From Steromphala cineraria (Eukaryota; Mollusca; Gastropoda; Trochida; Trochidae): 64,000 nt of DNA. A program made the position numbers and the translations under genes. The notes beneath the pieces are model-generated. The model was not told the origin of the DNA, ran no database searches, and saw only the letters and a list, made by a program, of their open reading frames with translations. The stretch lies in contig OU744723.1 of assembly GCA_916613615.1 (NCBI GenBank), positions 28,108,710-28,172,709 on the forward strand, given 5' to 3'. This document shows, in pieces, positions 1-12,100 of the stretch (position 1 is its first letter; every line of letters begins with the position of its first letter).

Positions 1-25
1 GTGGGAAGATGAAGAAGATACTGAC

Positions 26-148
26 GATATATCGATCCTGTACGTCCTGAGCAACTGATCGGGCCAGGGTGATGTTGCCAGTGATGGGGTCAATGCTGAA
101 GAAGTAGCTGTCTGGAGGCTGCTCCACTATCCTGTACGTCACATTGTC
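26..148 (-). CDS. Cadherin exon e54 (B module)
   Basis: 41 codons, the last exon visible; the transcript continues past the left edge. It reads VTYRI then SYFFSIDPITGNITL, the strand C and D core with the paired F and the T-G turn. Acceptor TTTCAG, donor GTCAGT. It joins e53 as EADG-DNVTYR. Confidence 0.9.
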
Positions 149-3100
149 CTGAAACATGGAAGCATCGATCACTACACAGTGCACAGCCACAACTGAATAA
201 CTAATCTCCTGGGATAATAATCACAGGGGCTTCATCTGCTGAGTAATCAGTGGCACCAGATCATAATGGCACTTCTCTATTCAAATTATGCAGTCTTACA
301 ACATTCTAGCTGTCATATTGATATACAAAATCTTGGTTAAAGTGTTTTCTAGGGCTGCAGCCCCCTGTATGAAAGTTAACTGTGTGGACCAATCAAAGAA
401 TGAAGGTGTAGCTGCTCACTCCGTCAGCCTCCACAGCTTGCACTTGGATCAGTTCGCTGCCATCAGGGGAGGTCTCCGACATGTTCGTCTTGAAGTAGTC
501 GGGGGAGAACTCAGGGGCGTTGGGGTTGCGGGCTACATTGACAGTCACCAGCGTTGAGCCGGTTTTGGGAGGGGAGCCGTTGTCGATTGCTAGGACCCTG
601 AACTGGAAATGAAGGCAACTTTGTCGAAATTAATTCTGTTAAAAATAATGATTGGATTAAAAAACATTATTACACATCAAGCTTTATACTCAAAGAGGCT
701 TTCAATTGAATTCAGTCCTTATTTACTGAATGCATTATCTTAGTTATTACTTATCATTATTGAAACTAATTACATTGAAAAAATAGATAAAATACTTTAA
801 TCAGTATCTCAAAATGACAATCTAATTGAAGTTTTGTTCACAAAAACAAAAAGGCAACGCTGATGTAGATGTGAAGGTTGATCAGTATGGTAAACCAAGC
901 ATGACAGCTAGAGACCCTACCCTGTAAGTCTGTGTGGAGGCCGGGTCCAGGGAGAGCAGGCGGATCACAGTCAACTCGCCGGTGGTCGGGTGCATGAAGA
1001 AGTGATCCAGGGTTTGTGACGGTGAATAGTTACGCTTGTCAATACTGTAGTCCAGTAAACCATTATCTCCCTGAATTTGATAAAATACAAACGAATATTC
1101 TTTGAAATATATAGCATGAGAATTTTTTTATTTTATTTCTATCTTTGTTTGCTTCATAAATGTTAAGATGTGAATGAATGAAAGTGGTTTTTGATGGAAC
1201 TATTTCGATAAAACTTTCCACAAAGAAAACTTTACACAATCAGGTTCTCCTAAGCATTCTGTCACCTTAAATTCCCAGTCAGATTTCTACTCTTCTTGTC
1301 AAGCATCACATCACATCTTGAGCTCTTGTCAAGCGTCATATTATTAGTCATATTCAAGGCAAGTCAAATAGCTAAGGGCACTAAAATGTTAACATTGTGT
1401 CATATCCAAGTAACAATGTAACTAACCTGATCCTCATCAGTAGCGTTGACCCTCCCGAACGTTTCTCCGATGGCCTGGTCCTCCGTCAGGTTGAAGACCA
1501 CGAGACCGACAGGGAAGGAGGGCATGTTGGGGTTGCGGGCGACCGTCACTATCACCGTCGCCTCCGCACTCTGGGAGGGGTTGCTGGCTCTCTTCGCAAT
1601 CACCCGCAACTAAAGCAGAAGTAACATGTTGCCAAAAGAATATAATTTTAGATTTATTTGTAAGTTTATAATGGCATTAACCATCTGTCAAGTTAAAGAA
1701 AAAATATATTTATAGATATCGCATGTTTGTTTGTATGTATAAATTGTCATTGTACCAAAAAGTACCAGGTGAGGATGTACAAGAACAGTTTAAATTTGTA
1801 ATCAAGTATCTCTATTGCCCTGTGCTTCAACCTCCGAGCGACCTACCCTTTTATCTAGTGTAGGGTAGGTCTGACAGCTGCAAGTTTTTTATTATTATGT
1901 ATTTCATTTTACATAATAAGAAATATTGTTATCCAGTGTGCTGTTTCATGATGGCAATTGTAGAGATTTATTAACAGTTGTGCAAGAATTTTAGTATTGA
2001 GGGAGCAGGCTATAACAAATAGTATCATACAAGTCTAATTTATCGCAATAATCATATCCAGAGTCAAGAACAATATCTTTAACTTTTCAATGAAGGACAG
2101 ACTATTAGTTTGTTGAACTGACAGATTTTAATGGCTTTCCTTCAACAAACCTTGATTCTTAAGTCTAACTAGCATCAGTCACTAGATCTCTCTAGCTCTG
2201 CTGACAGAAGCAAGTGCTAGTTGTTATCATACCGTGTAGGTTGTGAGCTTCTCCGTGTCCTGTATGAGGGGCTGTCTGATGCCTATCTCGCCGCTGTCTT
2301 GGTGGATGCTGAAGAACTCTGGGCCCCGCCCGTCCCCTCGCAGTTCGTAGTGCAGCTTGCTCTGTAACAAGTTACATATTACCTTAGAAATGGCAAAATA
2401 TTTCTTGTAACCAATGAACCAATCAAATGATTGAAAGATAAAAATAACATCAACAGTCTGAAATGGGCAAAGAATAGCCAGTCTAGTTTCATACCCGTAA
2501 AGAGTTTCACTTAACTTAAACCCTGTATAAGCTACCAAGTAGTCTCTCTTACTTTCAAAACTTAAACAATGACATTAGAATATAGTATGGTTACAATTTG
2601 GAAAAAAAATTATCTTGTAAAATTCATAAGGGTTAAGGTTGAAACACAGATATTGTGTGACTTGTGTGTCCTTTATAGGGAACAGGAAGTGAATGCTTAT
2701 TTTGATACATAATTTCTCTTTACACATGTCTTGAACTCTCTTCAAGTTATTGATAAAACTTTGGTTTTGGCTGAAAGATGTGAGTTAGGAAACTCTGTAC
2801 GGAACGAATGATTGATACAGAAGAGCAACTAAGTGCAATACCCTTGTCGTGGCTGCTTTGATCTTTTGATTTGAAGATAACCAATTATCTACTGAGTGTT
2901 CCTTTTCCTGCAAATTGAAAGCATAGAACTAATGAAGTAGCAACTTGCCCCCTGTATGGGATCTGATGCAGTGATGGCGCCGATTGTTGTGTTGACCGGT
3001 GTGCTCTCCACAGTCTCCAGGCTGATGACGCTCGGACTGAAGGAGGGAAGGTCAAGCTTGCTGATGGTCAGCCGCACAACCGCTGTGTCGCTCAGGGGGG

Positions 3101-6100
3101 GCACTCCTCGGTCAGCAGCCTGCACCTCAAACTGTCATGTGGAGAGAATTGATGGGTGTGTAGTAGAAGGTAGGTTCAAGTATCAGGTGGAGGAGGGTGC
3201 GGGTGCAATCAAACATTCAGCTCTTTATTTTATTGTAACAGCCATCAGGCCCATAGTTGCTTGCTCTCAGCCAATGAAATGTCATTCTTTGAAAAAACGG
3301 AAGAAATTGTTTTTTGGCCCCTGCATATTGTCATCCAGGAACCACCACTACAGCTGGATGCAACTTATTTCATTGGCAGGTTTTGTAACAAGACATACTT
3401 TTTGGTTTTGGCTTGGTTTTAGACAGAACAGAAACAAATAAGCTGATGTAGCCGGATGATTTTAAGCTGCAACATACAAAACTAGACCTTTCAAAATCCT
3501 ACAATTTGAATTCTTTGCTCCTATAACCCTTCTGACTTTTTGAAATGATGAATGATGCAAAATGACTTACGTCTGACAGTTTACTAATGAATCAGAGAGC
3601 AAACCGTTATTACATATTTGAGTTTAACAGTTAGAGTAAGAACATTTTAAACATTGTGTAAAGATGGAATCCACAGTATGTAAATAATGTAAGTGTCTAC
3701 ACGAGTAGAGTAAGATGGCGTACAGTCCACTGAGGTCTGGAGACTCTGCTGAGGTCCACGCGGGGGGAGACAGCGCCAGATGACTCGTCAATCCTGAAGA
3801 TCTGCTCCGCTGCTGTGTCCACGATACGGAACTGAACCTCACCATTAAGTGTGCTCTGGAGGACATATAAAAATTGCCAAATGACAGATTTTAATCATTA
3901 GCAAAAGTAGATGAAGATGAAAACATGAAGCACACCCTGCATTCAAGGGACTAATTTCTCCTAGCTTATCCCATCAGATAATGGACAATAATAAACTCCT
4001 TGCAGAGGTTTGGGGAATCAGCTATGAAATAGATCTATTCATGAAGGATGTGTGGTATTATCGGTATATTGGTATATTGCAATGCAGGAACAACATGATA
4101 GGAATAGTTACACACTTCTGAAAATATCCAATATATCTAGAGTTTGAAAATGAGCAATTTCCATCAAAAATTGCTAAAATAACACAACCAAATAAAACAT
4201 GATCTGATGGAAAGTTCTTAAAGATGGACTGAAATGCTATATGGCAACTTTCAGGATTCGTGAAATAGTGATTACAATTTGACATTGACTAAACTTTAAA
4301 TTACTGAAATCGACCTAGAAACGGCTTAATTACGACTGTATACATAACACTGCCTAATTAGGCCGGCGAACAGAATAAAACGCACTCAAGCGTGACTACC
4401 TCGTGACGTGTTAGTAGGCGATGTGATACCCCGTTGTGTGCCCTCGTTATGTAAAACAACACAAGCTAACAGTACAGCTCAATGTTTAACCGTTGATTAA
4501 ACACCCTAAACAACATCCCAACATCTCACACCTTCAATAAATCGGTAGTTTATTTATTCAACTGGCAATTTGTATTGATGTAAACGTAAGACCCTGATTA
4601 AAAACGAAGTTGTGCGCATAATGCTACAGCATGTAGGCCTAGATGGTCTCGCTTTGCGCAATGTTGTCATAAGACTGCACGTGAGAACCCGGATGTATAT
4701 GTAAACAATTGCTCCCGTGTGAACTGTTTTATCTTCGTGCACAGTTAGTGGTTGTTATTGAATATTACTTTAGTAGCACAGCAGAAAGGATGTAATTATA
4801 CAATACTATTTTATTTTTACATTTAAACCATTTTTTTAGAATTGCCTTTAACTTCATTTTGTAACAGGATAAAAAAAATATACGTTTTTCTTAGTTATTT
4901 CATTTAGTGATGGACAAGTTACAATTCTCAATGAAAGACATGTATTGGATGATCACTGATGTCTTGTTTAAAACATTATTTTAATAGGGCATTTCACTGA
5001 AAATCTTAATGTTTTCACTCTTGTACATAGAGGTGATATTTTCTACAACAATACCCGATACATGGCCAAACAGAATGAAGATTTATTAAATGAACCTTAT
5101 CCAAAATAATTATCAGATAGAGCAAAAACGGTATTCCTAATTTCAGGTTAATAGGTTATAATTTACCAATCGGAGAAAAAAGGGATGTAAGGAATACAAT
5201 TGCTATTTGATGTTACCTAATTAGCTGATGTCATAAAATAGCCAGGTGTTGATGATTGTGCATTATATAACCTACCTGCTATAGTCATCATTTGATATCA
5301 TCTAATTAGGAAACAGACAGGAAATACGATAGACAGTAAAGTAATTGTGTAATAAGTGAGTATCTGATCTAAAGAAAGTAAGTAACACCTGCAGACCAAT
5401 GTCACTGTTTATTCAACCTTTTTACACAACGTTCAAATCTAAATGTGAGCATTGTATATTCGGATTATTACCATAAATCAGCCCAATACTTTGTGCTATG
5501 TTTTACATTTTACTAATCTCCCTTTTCTCTGCATGCCAAACTGTTCATTCAGTGAAAATACGAGCTCGAAGCAGAAAATCGGTGTAGTGATCGGAACACG
5601 TGAGTTCGATGTAGATTGTCACATTGCTCTGTTTGACCTAACACAGCGGGTCAATTTGGCGTGAAACCATCAATATGATGGGAATTTGTCTACGGAGACT
5701 TCATCAGGAGATATTCTAGGACAGTTGACAGCAACACAATGATATAGCATACTGTTAATCGCTTTGAAAAGGCAGAACTGCGGATTTCGCCTATCATTAT
5801 CCATATAAGCAGACGAACGCTTCGCCTACTGCCACGTCACTTCCGGTATCCCTTGCCCGTGGCCTCTCAGCCTTGTTTTGGTTTGTCGCTGGACGGCGAC
5901 AAGCAGACGCCTTGTTACGCAATGTTTACTTAGCTGTAGCTTCATTGAGAAACTGTGTATCGTTGCTGTTTTGGCCTAATATTTATGTTATATAGTTATT
6001 TGACCAAAATCTTATGAAAAATAAATCAAAAAAAGGTTATACAGCGGCTCTTTAACAAAGTGTGAAGATGTGTTGTGAAAATAGCTCAAATAAGTAAACA

Positions 6101-9100
6101 GATCATAAACAGTGATTGAACATTATCCCTTACCAAAATGGCTCAGAGCTGAGGAATGATGATCGTTCTTAATGCTATTATTTAGACAAGCATGCAAATT
6201 CTTGAATTTGAAAGGTACCAATACATTGCAATACCCATCCTTACTATTCATGAGCATCAAATCCTAAAATATAACTCTTAAAAAAATCAAATACAAAATT
6301 TTGAAATTAGCATGTTCAGAAGTTATGCTCTGTTGACATCAATAACTTGAGAAGGTTGATTGAGACTAAGATGGCCAGTTTACTTACAGCGTTGTCGCGG
6401 TCGCGAGCCTGTACAGTAAGAATGGTGAAGTTGAGGACGGAGGCTGACTCGTCCACGACCCGGCTGTAGGAGTCCTTGTTGAGGATCTCAGGTCTCGTGT
6501 TGCGCTCCACTCGTACGATGACGGTAGCCTGGGTGGCTCGTGGAGTGGAACTGGTGTCCTGAGCTGATACTCTCAGCTGCAATATCAACACCACACTCGG
6601 GAGTTCTTATCAGTCATCAGTGGATCAATGTTACAAGATGTCCTGACCTGTCACTGGAGCTTTATTTGTACTGCTTCAAATCAAGTTCAGATTCTATCCT
6701 ATCTGATGTAAATGCATGTGTGATACTAGAATCAATCGTGAAAAAAGATAATGTCATCAGTCACTACATTCTCTTCCCACAGAAGCAGTTCAGTCATACC
6801 CAAGTTAGCCTCTGTTCTATTACGGCTAATACATGGAATAGAAAGGTAGAAATCTGATTGGAGGTAATCAAAGTTAGTTGTGCAATCAGCTACGGCGTTT
6901 TAAAAGTGGTCATTTGCAAAACCTCGGCTATTTCTGTGTCGTTCGGCAAAAATTTCGTTTAATATCCAGGGGAAATAATTCTTCCTTCTACAAAACATCG
7001 CTTTTTACCTTATCATTAGTTTTTATTTGGTAAATTAGTAAAATGGAATTTATCATAAAACAAATAACAATTTACACAATTATAAAACGGTATCTTTCTA
7101 ATGAAAAACCCTATCAATATCTGATTTTCAAATATTTTTCCTCTCACACTGTTAATGAAAAATAAACATAAAGGCATGATACTTTCCATGTCACTATACG
7201 ACCATTAAGAATTCCTCAAGTTGTGAATATGCAAAAGGTGTTTTCATTGGCTGCAAATAAGGGAGATATCTCAAGTTACAACTTTTTGCCGCTAGGGCAA
7301 TCTGCCCGAAGCCCAGGATCTTAGCGTAATAGAACAGAGGCTAACTCGGGTATGACTGAGATGCCTCTGTGGGAGAGAATGCAGTCACTTATGAATCAAA
7401 CAATAAGTTGAATAATTCATAAAATACAAGTTGAATCTGTATTGAGATGTAGAAAGGTTTAAATGAGTATATCCTTGTGTACCGTGTATGAGCGTGTGCT
7501 AGGGTCCGTGGTGACCATCTTGTGTAGAGTTATCTCCCCTGTGTAGGGCTGGATGCTGAAGAAGCTGGTGGCCGCGGGGTTGTCGGTGGTGAAGCTGTAC
7601 AGCACCTGGTTCTCCGGGGCCTGAGGGGGAGCAGTGCACACTATTATCATGCAAGCTTACTTCCTAGCCATCATATTTTTGTCCAGTTATCCAAGAATTT
7701 GACAGAGGTAAGATGGAGAGAGAGTGGGGTCTGTACTGCAGTGATCAGGTTTATATAGTCCTTCCCTTCCCCAGCCCAGAACTTGACCACTTTTGGTCTG
7801 GGCTGGTGATTTTCCTTTAATTCTACCATTAATTCTGTAAAACACTGCTTTTGGGCAGACTTCTTCTGGTGAACAGTATTCACTCTTATCATACAAGATT
7901 AGTTTCAAGTTATCATAATTATCAATGGAGAGAAGAAAGTAATAACGGCTAGCTGGACAGTTCTAAAGTAGTCTTTTGTTTGAATGTGGTTCTCTAAAAC
8001 CATATTCAGGATTTGCCTTTTACTTAAGTTTATGGGACATAAATTAAAAACTGTGAGATATGAACATGATGCTGTATAAATGTGAGCCGATGTGTTCATC
8101 AATCCTTTACCTGATGCTGCTTCCAATTTAGGAAGACTTTGTTGTCTCCGGTCATGCAGTGTTACCATTTTCCTCCAATATACCTTTTCACAGTTTCATT
8201 GAAGGAATAGTCATCGGTAACCATACTTGCTAATATGTCAACCAGTTATCTGATGTTCCTGCTAATATAACCTATGTCTAGAGATGATGGCGACTCACCT
8301 ATTAATGTCAATCAGTTACCTGATGTTCCTGCTAATACAACCTATGTCTAGAGACGATGGCGACTCACCTAATGTCAATCAGTTACCTGATGTTCCTGCT
8401 AATATAACCTATGTCTAGAGATGATGGCGACTCACCTAATGTCAATCAGTTACCTGATGTTCCTGCTAATACAACCTATGTCTAGAGACGATGGCGACTC
8501 ACCTAATGTCAATCAGTTACCTGATGTTCCTGCTAATACAACCTATGTCTAGAGACGATGGCGACTCACCAAATGTCAATCAGTTACCTGATGTTCCTGC
8601 TAATACAACCTATGTCTAGAGACGATGGCGACTCACCTAATGTCAATCAGTTACCTGATGTTCCTGCTAATACAACCTATGTCTAGAGACGATGGTGACT
8701 CACCTAATGTCAATCAGTTACCTGATGTTCCTGCTAATACAACCTATGTCTAGAGACGATGGCGACTCACCTAATGTCAATCAGTTACCTGATGTTCCTG
8801 CTAATACAACCTATGTCTAGAGACGATGGCGACTCACCTAATGTCAATCAGTTACCTGATGTTCCTGCTAATACAACCTATGTCTAGAGACGATGGTGAC
8901 TCACCTATTAATGTCAATCAGTTACCTGATGTTCCTGCTAATACAACCTATATCTAGAGACGATGGCGACTCACCACAGTGTCTCTATCTGTAGCAGTGA
9001 CGGTAATGATGCTTGTACCCGGAGGCTCGTAGTCCATCATGCGAGTGTTGTACACAGTGGAGGAAAACTCCGGGGCGACCTGGTTCCGGTTGACTCTGAT

Positions 9101-12100
9101 GTTGACGGTAGCGTAGACTGCTTCACTCGGGACCACAGAGTCATAACACTTCACAAGCAGCTGCAAGGAAGAAAAATCAATTTATCACTCACCCGTTGAA
9201 GAAATCACTGTTTAATATATCTACAAAGTTGTTACACATTGTTTAATAACATTGGGCACTGATCATAATGATGTCATAATTGTTAAACATTCCTTCAAAA
9301 GGTCAGCAGGGCAGGCAAAACTCCTGTGCTATTTGACAAATTTATGAAGCGTGTAATAAATAATATACTAAACTGTATCCAATTTAATAACATTTCTATG
9401 AAACTCCTCGATGGTTAAGATATTTAAAGGGGCAGTAGCTCGTTTTTATGGGGATTATAAGGTTATTTAAGGAAAATGAAAATAAATGGTTCCAATTGAA
9501 ACACAATGTATAAATATTTAATGAAGCAGTAATAAATCAAATATATAACGTATAGTTCAACCATGCGATTCCTTGAATGAATTAAAGGTGTTCACACAAA
9601 AATGGCTGCCAATGGACTTTATGTGAATCTTTATATTTTGTTCTCTGACTGTGGATGATTGTTTTGTTTGATGAGCTTTTTGACACTATCAAATACTTCA
9701 TTTATCATAAAGGTCCAATCATCAGTGAACAATTTAAAGAGGGACTGAAATGCTATATGGCAACTTTCGGGATTCATGAAATAGTGATAACAATTTCACA
9801 TGGACTCAACTTTAAATTTCTGAAATCGACCTAGAAACGGCTTAATTACGACTGTATAAAGAACACCGCCTAATTAGGTCGGCGAACAGAATAAAACGCA
9901 CTGAAGCGTGACTGCCTCGTGACGTGCTAGTAGGCGATGTGATACCCCTTTGTGTGCCCTCGTTATGTAAAACAACACAAGCTAGCAGTACAGCTCGATG
10001 TTTAACCGTCGATTAAACACCCTAAACAACATCCAATCATCTCAAACCTTCAATAAATCGGTAGTTTATTTATTCAACTGGCAATTTGTATAGATGAAAA
10101 CGTAAGACCCTGATTAAAAACGAAGTTGTGCGCATAATGCTACAGCATGTAGGCCTAGATGGTCTCGGTTTGCGCAATGTTGTCATAAGACTGCACGTGA
10201 GAACCCGGATGTTTATGTAAACAATTGCTCCCGTGTGAACTGTTTTATCTTCGTGCACAGTTGTTGGTTGTTATTGAATATTACTTTAGTAGCACAGCAG
10301 AAAGGATGTAATTATACAATACTATTTTTTTTTACATTTAAACCATTTTTTTAGAATTGCCTTTGACTTCATTTTGTAACAGGATAAAAAATATATACGT
10401 TTTTCTTAGTTATTTCATAAAGTGATGGACAATTTACAATTCTCAATGAAAGACATGTATTGGATGATCACTGATGTCTTGTTTAAAACATTATTTTAAT
10501 AGGGCATTTCACTGAAAATCTTAATGTTTTCACTCTTGTACACAGAGGAGATATTTTCCACAACAATACCCGATACATGACCAAACAGAATGAAGATTTA
10601 TTAAATGAACCTTATCCAAAATAATTATCAGATAGAGCAAAAACGGTATTCCTAATTTCAGGTTAATAGGTTATGATTTACCAATCGGAGAAAAAGGGAT
10701 GTTAAGGAATACAATTGCTATTTGATGTTACCTAATTAGCTGATGTCATAAAATAGCCAGGTGTTGATGATTGTGCATTATATAACCTACCTGCTATAGT
10801 CATCATTTGATATCATCTAATTAGGAAACAGACAGGAAATACGATAGACAGTAAAGTAATTGTGTAATAAGTGAGTATCTGATCTAAAGAAAGTAAGTAA
10901 CACCTGCAGACCAATGTCATTGTTTATTCAACCTTTTTACACAACGTTCAAATCTAAATGTGAGCATTGTATATTCGGATTATTACCATAAATCAGCCCA
11001 AAACTTTGTGCTATGTTTTATATTTTACTAATCTCCCTTTTCTCTGCATGCCAAACTGTTCATTCAGTGAAAATGCGAGCTCGAAGCAGAACATTGGTGT
11101 AGTGATCGGAACACGTGAGTTCGATGTAGACTGTCACATTGCTCTGTTTGACCTAACACAGCGGGTCAATTTGGCGTGAAACCATCAATATGATGGGAAT
11201 TTGTCTACGGAGACTTCATCAGGAGATATTCTAGGACAGTTGACAGCAACACAATGATATAACATACTGTTAATCGCTTTGAAAAGGCAGAACTGCGGAT
11301 TTCGCCTATCATTTTCCATATAAGCAGACGAACGCTTCGCCTACTGCCACGTCACTTCCGGTATCCCCTGCCCGTGGCCTCTCAGCCTTGTTTTGGTTTG
11401 TCGCTGGACGGCGACAAGCAGACGCCTTGTTACGCAATGTTTACTTAGCTGTAGCTTCATTGAGAAACTGTGTATCGTTGCTGTTTTGGCCTAATATTTA
11501 TGTTATATAGTTATTTGACCAATATCTTTAGAAAAATATATTTAAAAAAGGTTATGCAGCCCTTCTTTAAAATATAAAATTTTCAAAAAATGTGCTACTT
11601 CTCATTTAACTCTCATAAATTCCAAACCATTCATGGACTCATCTCATAAAAATTTTATGAAACTAGATTTTTTAGGATTATTTTAATGCATGATGTCAAT
11701 TAAAAATATTTAACAACCAAGCAATTTTGCAACTATACTGATGTAAGAATTAAGGCCTGCTATGCTGTGATATATAGCTTAAACTATCACTATTATCAGT
11801 CAGACAGACAGACAGACAGATTTTATACAGTATGAGGCCTTGGGTCCAAAATACAGTATTGAAATTGATTGAAAATATATATTGCATGCATTAAGTTTAA
11901 TTCAAAATTTAAGTTCATGAGTGTCACGACGTGCGTTGAACACTTTGTACAGGAACACAGTTATGGCTTGGATTGTCTGTTTTTCTGGAGATTGCATGAG
12001 TTGAGAGAATTTAGGCAATGTTGGATTTTAACTAATATAAACTAATTACTATTATTATAAAGGAGGCGCACATACCACATAGTACTGGTCTGGTTTGGAG

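Larger units (their letters stand above)
603..3723. other. Plain introns between e53 and e48
   Basis: Introns 603-920, 1071-1426, 1610-2232, 2362-2948 and 3132-3723 are AT-rich unique-looking sequence. I see no repeat array, RNA gene or reading frame of interest, only the splice signals of the flanking exons. Confidence 0.6.

Noticed and set aside
5452..11179. 70-codon frame shared by the two 1.84-kb elements (5452-5664 and 10967-11179)
   Set aside because: Conserved only because the elements are 95 percent alike; composition is not protein-like and no family is recognised.
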